In this document: piece by piece, positions 57,961 to 64,000 of the stretch
How the letters are laid out: each line of letters starts with the position of its first letter
Numbering within the stretch: the stretch's first letter is position 1
Source: Janthinobacterium fluminis
GTDB lineage: Bacteria > Pseudomonadota > Gammaproteobacteria > Burkholderiales > Burkholderiaceae_D
NCBI RefSeq assembly: GCF_028595325.1
Contig: NZ_JAQQXR010000001.1
Location: forward strand, 310,001-374,000
Length of the DNA stretch: 64,000 bases
Reading direction: 5' to 3'
Notes under the pieces: generated by a model
Databases searched by the model: none
The model's input: the letters and a program-made list of their open reading frames with translations, nothing else
Told to the model about the DNA's origin: nothing
Made by a program: the position numbers and the translations under genes

Positions 57961-58938
57961 CTAAATGTCCAGTCCCGTTTGATCATAGACGCGTTTAACG
58001 AATAATTCCGGCTTTCGATCCTGCCATTCTTTGAGCGCCTGAATGGGCGTTTTGGCGCCGATGGCGCGTTGGGGAGTGTGGTGGTTGTAAAGCTTCAGGT
58101 AGTTGAGCAAAGTCGTCTCCAGGTCGGCCTGGCTATCGAAGCGGGTTTGCTGCAGCAGTTCGCTGATGCGGCCGTTGAAGCGCTCCACCATGCCGTTCGT
58201 TTTTGGGTGGCGAGGCGGCGCCAAACGATGCTCGATTTCCATGCCGGCGCACACCTTGTCGAAAGCATGCTGGCCGCTTGGCTTCTTGTCCTTCATGGCG
58301 AAGCGGTCGGTGAATTGCGAGCCGTTGTCGGTCAGAATCTTGGTGATCTTGACCGGCGAGGCCAGCTTGAGCCGGCGCAGGAAATCGACGCTGCTGCGGT
58401 CGCTCATGTCGCCGTCAATGTGCAGAAACACCCAGCGCGTGGCGCGGTCGATGGCCACGAACAGGTAGCGGCGCGAGGTCTCGTCGGGCATTTGCGGCAG
58501 GTAGTTGATGTCGATGTGAACGAAGCCAGGCTCGTAGTCCTTGAAGGTCTTCTTGGCCGAGATCGTTTCACCCTCGGCCTTGGGAATGACGTCTTCAAGG
58601 CGCGCCATGCCTTCGCGCTTGAGCAGGCGGGCGATGCCGGATCGGGACACCTCGGCGTTGATGTATTGCCGGGTAACGTAGAGCAGGTCGTCGAGCGGCA
58701 AGTAGAGCGTCTGGCGCAGCGACAGCACGATGGCCTCCTGCGTTGCGCTCAAGGTCGTGTGCAGGGTGTGGGCGCGGTGCGAGCGGTCTTGCACATCGTC
58801 GCGCTTGAGCCACTTGGCGGCGGTGGCGCGGGTGATGTTGAAGACCTTGGCCGCCTGGCGGTCCGACAGGCCGGAGTCCTTGATTTCCTGCCGAATCTTC
58901 GGGGTAGTGCGGGCCTGCGGATGGATGCGTGTGCTCAT
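57961..58938 (-). CDS. IS481-type transposase
   Basis: The 325-aa product appears complete. It has an N-terminal helix-turn-helix (about 18-55, G-L-S-D-R-Q-A-A-K-V-F-N) and an integrase catalytic core with D (H-I-D-I-N-Y, about 138), D (I-L-T-D-N-G-S-Q-F, about 205) and E (T-N-G-M-V-E-R-F-N, about 255), and ends in the H-H-T-P-Q-R-A segment typical of IS481. Terminal inverted repeats could not be confidently identified, so the IS limits are unknown. Confidence 0.9.
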   Translation of the reverse strand: MSTRIHPQARTTPKIRQEIKDSGLSDRQAAKVFNITRATAAKWLKRDDVQDRSHRAHTLHTTLSATQEAIVLSLRQTLYLPLDDLLYVTRQYINAEVSRSGIARLLKREGMARLEDVIPKAEGETISAKKTFKDYEPGFVHIDINYLPQMPDETSRRYLFVAIDRATRWVFLHIDGDMSDRSSVDFLRRLKLASPVKITKILTDNGSQFTDRFAMKDKKPSGQHAFDKVCAGMEIEHRLAPPRHPKTNGMVERFNGRISELLQQTRFDSQADLETTLLNYLKLYNHHTPQRAIGAKTPIQALKEWQDRKPELFVKRVYDQTGLDI

Positions 58939-59067
58939 GCGCTCAAACGTTTCGGTGACGTACTGCGATGGGTAAGGGATCGCGGCGGCAAGCCGGCGAC
59001 CAGCTTGTCAAGCACGGCCTTGGCGCGAAACAGGGCCATGCTGCGACAGAGGATATGATCGCACGAA

Positions 59068-59364
59068 ACTAAGCGCCTAAACGGCAAGGTGGAGAGATCG
59101 CAACGAACTGATCTCGACGAGTTCTATTCCACGGTCGATATCAAGGATCCGTTGCTCCCAGACTTGCTCGCGGAATGGCAGCATTACTACAACTGGGATA
59201 GACCGCACAGCTCTCTTGACGACAAAACGCCTGTCGAGAGCCTTACCGAACTCTCCGACAAGGCGCTGCTATGGGAGGAGGTCAGCGCTAAATTTGACCC
59301 GTCAAAAGAGCATCTTCAGGAACAGAACTGTCGGGTTGAACTGGCGCTGCGAAAATTGAAATGA
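59068..59364 (+). pseudogene. Integrase-core transposase, C-terminal remnant
   Basis: About 98 codons beginning after an in-frame TGA give L-N-G-K-V-E-R-S-Q-R-T-D-L-D-E-F-Y and later Y-N-W-D-R-P-H-S-S-L, the catalytic-Glu helix and C-terminal motif of IS3/IS481-like DDE transposases. No catalytic Asp residues remain. It is unrelated in sequence to the IS481-type gene beside it, so it marks a separate, older insertion. Confidence 0.78.
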
Positions 59365-60034
59365 TGTCCGTGAATCGCACACAACTGAATATTCTCATTA
59401 ATCCGGAGACTAATTTTTATCTCAAGCCGGACACCGAGTTGCATTTTAAAGTGGGTGCCTTTCGGAATTTTAAATAGGACACCCGTTCTCCAACCCGGAT
59501 AGTCAATTTCGACCGTTGCCGGCAACCGCCCTGCGCGCACCAACTGTAGGAGTCGGTCATCTTGGTGCTGATCGCCGGCCCGCGGCTTGATACCGGCCGG
59601 CGGCTCGATGCCCGTCTGCGGCGTCGGCATTCTGGCCAGCGCTTGATGCAATTAATTGTTTAGTTTCGTACGATCATATCCCATCTTTAACATTTCATTA
59701 AAATTCAAGTATTCGGAAAAGGTAAGATTAACTTACATAGCTATCACGAAGATTCACAAAAAATATCACCAATTGTCACAAATATAAAAATATAAATTAT
59801 TTTTGGTTGTTGACACTGATGCCAAAAAATTACAGAATGTAAATGCCTGACAACATTAGCAAAATTACATTCAAGCCAGCAGCTTGTTGTTGGACTAGGA
59901 TAGCAACGTGGCGCTCGGGCAGAACTAGTGGGAAGATATTCAAATTTTTTGAAATTTTTCTATTGGTAGAAGTTTAACCGTCAAATATTTCAATTTGATA
60001 ATTTATTTATAATTTAATATTTAAGAGGCGTAAA
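59365..60034. other. AT-rich region upstream of the lanthipeptide genes
   Basis: This 670-bp stretch starts GC-rich (to about 59650) and then becomes strongly AT-rich. I see no convincing gene. Candidate signals are TTGACA (59810-59815) with CAGAAT 17 bp later, an inverted repeat TCAAAT/ATTTGA (59981-59998), and TATAAT (60008-60013), which lies 21 bp before the first precursor ATG. Any of these could drive the locus; none is proven. Confidence 0.5.
60008..60013 (+). promoter_or_regulatory. Candidate -10 box of the lanthipeptide operon
   Basis: A consensus TATAAT lies 21 bp before the first precursor start, with AAGAGG as ribosome site in between. There is no good -35, but an inverted repeat TCAAAT/ATTTGA ends 9 bp upstream, which would suit an activator- or repressor-controlled promoter. 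Confidence 0.4.
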
Positions 60035-60142
60035 ATGAAACGTGTTTTGAATCTGCAACGCATGGCTCTGGACATCAACGAACTCACAGCGGTGAGCCTC
60101 ACTAGCTCGGGTAGTGATTGCTGCAAAAACGACCCTACCTGA
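60035..60142 (+). CDS. Class III lanthipeptide precursor A1
   Basis: The 35-aa peptide starts at ATG 60035 with AAGAGG upstream. The N-terminal M-K-R-V-L-N-L-Q-R holds the L-x-L-Q leader motif that class III (LanKC) enzymes recognise. The C-terminal part T23-S-S-G-S-D-C-C-K-N-D-P-T holds S24-x-x-S27-x-x-C30, the labionin/lanthionine pattern, plus an additional Cys29. It is 74 bp upstream of a second, similar precursor and about 420 bp upstream of the synthetase gene. Too short for most gene finders. The leader/core cleavage point is not evident; no double-Gly is present. Confidence 0.88.
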   Translation: MKRVLNLQRMALDINELTAVSLTSSGSDCCKNDPT

Positions 60143-60151
60143 TGAATTAGG

Positions 60152-60186
60152 GCGAGGAGCAGTGCTTCTGTATTACTGCTTCTCGC
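60152..60186 (+). other. Hairpin between the two precursor genes
   Basis: GCGAGGAGCAGT pairs with ACTGCTTCTCGC (12 bp, one G-U) around an 11-nt loop. It begins 9 bp after the first stop and ends about 30 bp before the second start. Without a T-run it is more likely a partial terminator or an mRNA-processing or stability element. Confidence 0.6.
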
Positions 60187-60215
60187 TTCGATAAATTGCG
60201 CTATCGAGGTGTCAA

Positions 60216-60326
60216 TTGAATCGTATCCTTAATCTGCAACGCCCTCAATACGAAGCCAATTTAATCGGCGCAGTTATTGGTTTAACCAGCTCTCAAAGCG
60301 ACTGCTGTAAAAATGATCCCATCTGA
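60216..60326 (+). CDS. Class III lanthipeptide precursor A2 (TTG start)
   Basis: The 36-aa peptide starts at TTG 60216 with GAGGTG about 5 nt upstream. Its N-terminus M-N-R-I-L-N-L-Q-R aligns with precursor A1, and the C-terminus T-S-S-Q-S-D-C-C-K-N-D-P-I is nearly identical. The middle (residues 10-23) is quite different, so the conserved ends are under constraint. S25-x-x-S28-x-x-C31 again gives the labionin pattern, with extra Cys30. The non-ATG start makes it easy to miss. Confidence 0.85.
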   Translation: MNRILNLQRPQYEANLIGAVIGLTSSQSDCCKNDPI

Positions 60327-60402
60327 TGTGGGCAAAGAGTGGTGATGGTTCAATGTCATTGCCCCTAACCGCGATAAGTTCTATTGTCAATGATTCCATG
60401 TA

Positions 60403-60421
60403 AATTTTTCCTATAAAAATT
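60403..60421 (+). other. AT hairpin between precursors and synthetase
   Basis: AATTTTT/AAAAATT with a CCTAT loop lies in the 236-bp gap before the synthetase. The gap otherwise shows an imperfect direct repeat TAAATTGCAA (about 60488 and 60523) and no gene. A weaker inverted pair GGGCAA/TTGCCC (60330-60364) follows precursor A2. These may reduce read-through so that precursor exceeds enzyme. Confidence 0.4.
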
Positions 60422-60562
60422 CTACATAAATACTTGGCTACATTCTAAAATGGTTCAAGAGGTTTTTTTGCAGTGCAATATAGAAAATTAAATTGCAACT
60501 TCAGTAAAAATTCTTGGTGGCTAAATTGCAATTTATATTCAAAGTTCGAAATGGAGTGGATT

Positions 60563-63268
60563 ATGGTACGTAGGGCAAAATCGCTGCGAGAGAGACGTCA
60601 CATCGATAAGGCGTATTACCGTGGTTCCAGCGAACTCTTTTACGAACCAAATTACCCGCATTATCACCCTTCAGATGAATTGAAGTCTTCGGTTGACTCC
60701 CTGATTGCGGCCCGTGGCGCGTCATGGCGAACACATCGAACTGATGTATGGACACATGTTATACCGTTTTTCAATGGTGTGCCGGTCAATCTGCCAAACC
60801 AAGGATGGAAGATTCACGTTTCCGCTACAGAATCCAATTGCCGAGATATTCTAAATAAAGTTTCTGAGCTAGCCTTTGAGCATAACGTTCATTTTAAATT
60901 TGCTAACGATGTCAATACATTGAAGCTGATGACATCAAAGCGTTGGCCCCGAGGTGGCTCCGGAAAATTTATTACGCTCTACCCTTGCACGGAAAAATTC
61001 TTTCGAGAGTTTATTGAATACGCGTATGAAATATTGAAAGATGACGTTGGATCGTATATCTTGTCAGACCGACGATATAAAGATTGTCGATGTCTCTATT
61101 ATCGGTACGGTGGTTTCAACCTATCTAGTCGGCTGCACTTCATGGGCACAAAAATCCACATGCTTACTTCGCCCGACGGTGATGAGGTTGAGGACCGCCG
61201 AACTCCATATTATGAGAGTCCTTCGTGGGCACCAGATCCATTTCCCCAAGAAGAGCTCGATGAGGGGGAAATGACACTTAATGATGGGCGATACGAGGTG
61301 AAGAGCGCCCTGGGATTTTCGAATACAGGCGGAGTTTACCTGGCAATCGACACGGTAACCGGCAAGGAGGTCGTCATTAAGGAGGCGCGTCCCTATGTGG
61401 AGCTCGGGGCAAACGGCGCGGATGCTACAACGCGGCTCGCTAAAGAAGAAAATAACTTGCGTGCGCTAACTGGTTTAGGGATTGCGCCGGAGGTCTATAC
61501 TTCATTTCAAGATTGGGAAAATCACTATCTCGTAGAAGAATATTTCGACGCCTTCGACATACGCGAACTGACGGTGATGAAGAGCCCTCTTGTTCTCGCT
61601 TATCCAACGCTTGCAGATAGCAAAGCATTCTACGAGAGCTACAAAAATATATTTATTGGTGTGCTAAACGCCGTCGATCAAATTCACGCCAAAGGCATGA
61701 TAATTGGCGATCTTTCGCCAACAAATATTTTGATTGAGAAGACCACCATGAGTGTGCGGATCATCGATCTTGAGGGCGCTTACCGGCCTTCGATTGAGGA
61801 CGCAGAAACCCTCTTTACACCAGGTTTTCGCTCAGAGCATAAAGGTCGACCGAAAGAAAGCAATTTCCATGATGACCTGTATGCAATAGGCACAATGATG
61901 TTATACGGGATATTCCCAATAGCTGCTATGGCGTACCTTCGAGCTGATCTTTTTACTAAAATTGCGCCCATAGTTTTGGCTGATATAGGATGGTCGCAGA
62001 CCCCGGTCCAGCACGTCATCGAACAGCTCATCACTAATTCTATTACTTGCCGTGAGGCTATCGAACTGCTGAACGGCCGATCCATTATTGAACAGCCGAT
62101 GACAAGAAAGGCGGCCCCAGCCGTTCTGCCGTTGGAGGAAATATGCCGAGGGATGGCGCGATTTATAAATAGCAACTTCCGATTGGATGCCCCCTACACA
62201 TTGTTCCCGATTGATCCTTTTGGAAGCAGTTTCAACCCGATAAGTTTAGGATTTGGGTCCTCCGGTATTATTCATTCACTTTTGAAGTGCGGTTTTGAGA
62301 CTCCAGGACCTGCCTTGCAGCGATATCAAAATGAGATTGATGCTATCGATCCAAAAAAATTAGCTCCAGGATTTTGGATCGGTGCAGCCGGCATCGCCTG
62401 GACATTATTGTCAACTGAAAAATTGGAAGATGGGAAAAAATTCCTGCTGGCCGCAAACTCCAGTCCTCTCCTACGTGAGCACCATTCGCTCTACTATGGG
62501 ATGGCTGGAATTGGCATGACAAATCTAGCTGCCTTTCGCATGCTGGACGCACAGCACTATCTGAACGTCGCAATCGATCTCGCTGAGACGTTGGCAGCCA
62601 CGGCATTAACGAGTGAGCGCGGGATATATTGGAATGACGACGTTGAGACGCGAATTGGTTTCGGATATGGCCAGAGCGGGGTTGCCCTCTTTTTCCTCCG
62701 TCTATATCAAATGACGAATGTGCCGAAGTGGCATGCATTAGGCAAGAAGGCACTAGAATATGACCTTTCGTTCTGCTTCGAGCGGGAGCCTGGAGTAGGC
62801 TGCTTCCCGTGCGCCCCCGACGAGACGAATACTTATGATAATTACATAGAACAAGGTAGTGCCGGCATTGCAAAAGTGGCCATCCGTTATGGGCTATGGA
62901 GTGAAATTGATAATATTTTAGCTGATGCTCATAGAAAATATGCAGTGTTCGCGGGCCTTTCCTATGGCGTGATTGGGTTTGTTGACGTCTTGCTTGACGC
63001 ATATCTTTACTCGCAGGATAAAAAATACTTGGACATGGCAGAAAGACCGCTGCAGGGGTTCAGAGATATATTCCTGTTCGAGAGTGGGGATGGTTATGCA
63101 GTCCCTGGAGACGGCTTATTCCGAATATCTTGTGATTACGCCACTGGTATTGCTGGCGTTATGAAAACTCTCCATAGATGGTCCAACCTTCTGCCTGACG
63201 AATTTTGTTTAGATGAGCTCGATAATTTGAGCGGACACAGCGCAACCAAGCGTACTTTGCTTAAATAA
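60563..63268 (+). CDS. lanKC: Class III lanthionine synthetase LanKC
   Basis: The enzyme phosphorylates Ser/Thr in the precursor core, eliminates phosphate, and cyclises with Cys. ATG 60563 is used because GGAG sits 6 nt upstream; earlier starts (GTG 60473, ATG 60551) lack one. The 901-aa protein has an N-terminal phospho-Ser/Thr lyase part (1-~210, with I-L-S-D-R-R-Y-K-D at 166-174), a Ser/Thr kinase (about 235-520) with F-S-N-T-G-G-V-Y-L, Lys273, catalytic Asp383 and Asn388 (G-D-L-S-P-T-N) and Asp402 (D-L-E-G), and a LanC-like cyclase (about 545-890). The cyclase has G-Y-G-Q-S-G and E-Q-G-S-A-G where zinc-ligand Cys and Cys-His-Gly motifs would be, so class III rather than class IV. Confidence 0.92.
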   Translation: MVRRAKSLRERRHIDKAYYRGSSELFYEPNYPHYHPSDELKSSVDSLIAARGASWRTHRTDVWTHVIPFFNGVPVNLPNQGWKIHVSATESNCRDILNKVSELAFEHNVHFKFANDVNTLKLMTSKRWPRGGSGKFITLYPCTEKFFREFIEYAYEILKDDVGSYILSDRRYKDCRCLYYRYGGFNLSSRLHFMGTKIHMLTSPDGDEVEDRRTPYYESPSWAPDPFPQEELDEGEMTLNDGRYEVKSALGFSNTGGVYLAIDTVTGKEVVIKEARPYVELGANGADATTRLAKEENNLRALTGLGIAPEVYTSFQDWENHYLVEEYFDAFDIRELTVMKSPLVLAYPTLADSKAFYESYKNIFIGVLNAVDQIHAKGMIIGDLSPTNILIEKTTMSVRIIDLEGAYRPSIEDAETLFTPGFRSEHKGRPKESNFHDDLYAIGTMMLYGIFPIAAMAYLRADLFTKIAPIVLADIGWSQTPVQHVIEQLITNSITCREAIELLNGRSIIEQPMTRKAAPAVLPLEEICRGMARFINSNFRLDAPYTLFPIDPFGSSFNPISLGFGSSGIIHSLLKCGFETPGPALQRYQNEIDAIDPKKLAPGFWIGAAGIAWTLLSTEKLEDGKKFLLAANSSPLLREHHSLYYGMAGIGMTNLAAFRMLDAQHYLNVAIDLAETLAATALTSERGIYWNDDVETRIGFGYGQSGVALFFLRLYQMTNVPKWHALGKKALEYDLSFCFEREPGVGCFPCAPDETNTYDNYIEQGSAGIAKVAIRYGLWSEIDNILADAHRKYAVFAGLSYGVIGFVDVLLDAYLYSQDKKYLDMAERPLQGFRDIFLFESGDGYAVPGDGLFRISCDYATGIAGVMKTLHRWSNLLPDEFCLDELDNLSGHSATKRTLLK

Positions 63269-63282
63269 ATTGAGGTTGAACT

Positions 63283-64000
63283 ATGCGCTTAAGAGAAAAA
63301 ATTCAAGAAAGCGATACAGGGATGGCATCTTCAGCAGACCAGCACCATTCATCGTCGCTCAACGGCTTTATGCTGCTGCTTGGGGAGTACCGAAGCAAGT
63401 ATGCATTGGCCACCTTATGCGCTGCTCTGATTGGAGGGGTCGGAGCATTGTTACACCCATTGTTGTTAACTGCTATTTTCGACGCTGTGACCCTTCGTGC
63501 GGATTTTGATCGGTTTATGTACCTTGCCGGTTGTTACTTCGCTCTGGGGGTGTCCATGAATATACTAAGTTTTCTGTTATCTCTCTGGCAGCAAAAGCTG
63601 GACAATAGGATTGTTGAGAAGGCCAGCGAAGACCTTTTGCAAGCCTATTTTTTTAAAGATTACGGTGACGTCATGCAGCAGGGGACCGGCTATTACATAA
63701 GTCGTATACGATCCGACGTGAAGGATGGCTTAGTGCCGATGTTGCCGTTGGTAAGGAAAATGGTGGTGAACATTGTCATGTTTGTTGTTTTTATCTCCGT
63801 TTTAATATACATCTCTTTGAAGGCTTTTCTTGTGCTATTTGCCATAATTCCGGTTGCAACAGCAGTAAGCATTACGGTGAGTAAAAAAATTCGAGGGTTA
63901 ACTAATATTGAACGCGATAATGAGGCCTCACTTTTGGATACACTCACTAAGTCAGTGAGCGCGTTCAAAATGGTTCGTACCTTCAATATGGCATCTCAAA
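63283..64000 (+). CDS. ABC transporter, membrane domain (3' partial), putative lanthipeptide exporter
   Basis: The frame starts at ATG 63283, 14 bp after lanKC (TGAGG as ribosome site), and is open to the window end: 239 codons seen. Hydrophobic segments lie around 40-60, 74-95, 160-178 and 181-198, and Y-I-S-R-I-R-S-D-V-K-D (about 140-150) is the coupling-type motif of ABC exporter type I domains. The first membrane segment begins near residue 40, leaving no room for an N-terminal C39 peptidase, so it is not a LanT-type processing transporter in this part. The ATPase domain lies beyond the window. Peptide export is inferred from position. Confidence 0.8.
   Translation, partial: MRLREKIQESDTGMASSADQHHSSSLNGFMLLLGEYRSKYALATLCAALIGGVGALLHPLLLTAIFDAVTLRADFDRFMYLAGCYFALGVSMNILSFLLSLWQQKLDNRIVEKASEDLLQAYFFKDYGDVMQQGTGYYISRIRSDVKDGLVPMLPLVRKMVVNIVMFVVFISVLIYISLKAFLVLFAIIPVATAVSITVSKKIRGLTNIERDNEASLLDTLTKSVSAFKMVRTFNMASQ

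Noticed and set aside
59316..59651. A 111-codon minus-strand frame near the transposase remnant
   Set aside because: It overlaps the remnant, lacks a ribosome site, and its N- and C-terminal halves differ in composition, suggesting chance openness across a junction.
59843..59977. A 44-codon plus-strand frame (M-P-D-N-I-S-K-I, containing C-C-W) upstream of the precursors, considered as a third precursor
   Set aside because: No ribosome site, no L-x-L-Q leader motif, and no S-x-x-S-x-x-C core; it lies in AT-rich leader DNA.
60473..60562. Upstream GTG 60473 or ATG 60551 as the LanKC start
   Set aside because: Neither has a ribosome site, whereas ATG 60563 has GGAG at 6-nt spacing; the extra residues read as translated AT-rich spacer.

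Overview
The window is high-GC chromosomal DNA of a betaproteobacterium, most likely an Oxalobacteraceae member of the Massilia/Duganella/Janthinobacterium group. This rests on housekeeping gene content and order (ppk-sixA divergent from pstSCAB-phoU-phoB-phoR; carAB-greA-DUF4149-yhbY/rlmE-ftsH-folP-glmM) and is an inference, not a database match.

Layout. (1) 1-~18650: right part of a siphovirus-type prophage. It starts inside an SGNH-hydrolase gene, then carries head-tail connectors, tail tube, G/GT tail chaperones with a correctly phased -1 slippery heptamer, tape measure, hub and fibre genes ending in an S74 self-cleaving fibre, and a lysis cassette (two small membrane proteins, GH19 endolysin, Rz/Rz1-like spanins). 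Most genes overlap by 4 bp. (2) 18852-24773: alr, radA, a PilZ protein, an orphan FliD-like cap protein, a 56-nt perfect palindrome with T-run, a polyamine-binding protein and a tiny membrane-protein ORF. (3) 24877-34375: a complete phosphate module; sixA and ppk on the minus strand diverge from pstSCAB-phoUBR, and the shared intergenic region has two opposed Pho boxes, each 9 nt from a -10-like hexamer. (4) 34487-47947: patatin lipoprotein, GlcG/HbpS protein, a three-blade fucose-lectin-like protein, carAB, greA, DUF4149, yhbY, rlmE, ftsH, folP, glmM. (5) 48465-56829: a two-partner secretion pair, a 2209-aa TpsA adhesin with 14 MBG-type repeats in exact 255/261-bp registers, and its TpsB transporter. 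(6) 56951-57183: tRNA-Pro(UGG) and tRNA-Arg(UCU). (7) 57184-64000: an AT-richer, mobile-element-scarred island next to tRNA-Arg. It holds an integrase C-terminal remnant, two transposase remnants, an intact IS481-type transposase, and a class III lanthipeptide locus: two short precursor genes, a three-domain LanKC synthetase and an ABC exporter cut by the window edge.

The lanthipeptide locus is the best candidate for an undescribed system. Both precursors share an N-terminal L-N-L-Q leader motif and a near-identical C-terminus with S-x-x-S-x-x-C plus an extra adjacent Cys. They lie just upstream of a synthetase whose cyclase domain lacks the usual zinc-ligand motifs. The precursors (35 and 36 aa, one with a TTG start) are easily missed by automated gene callers.
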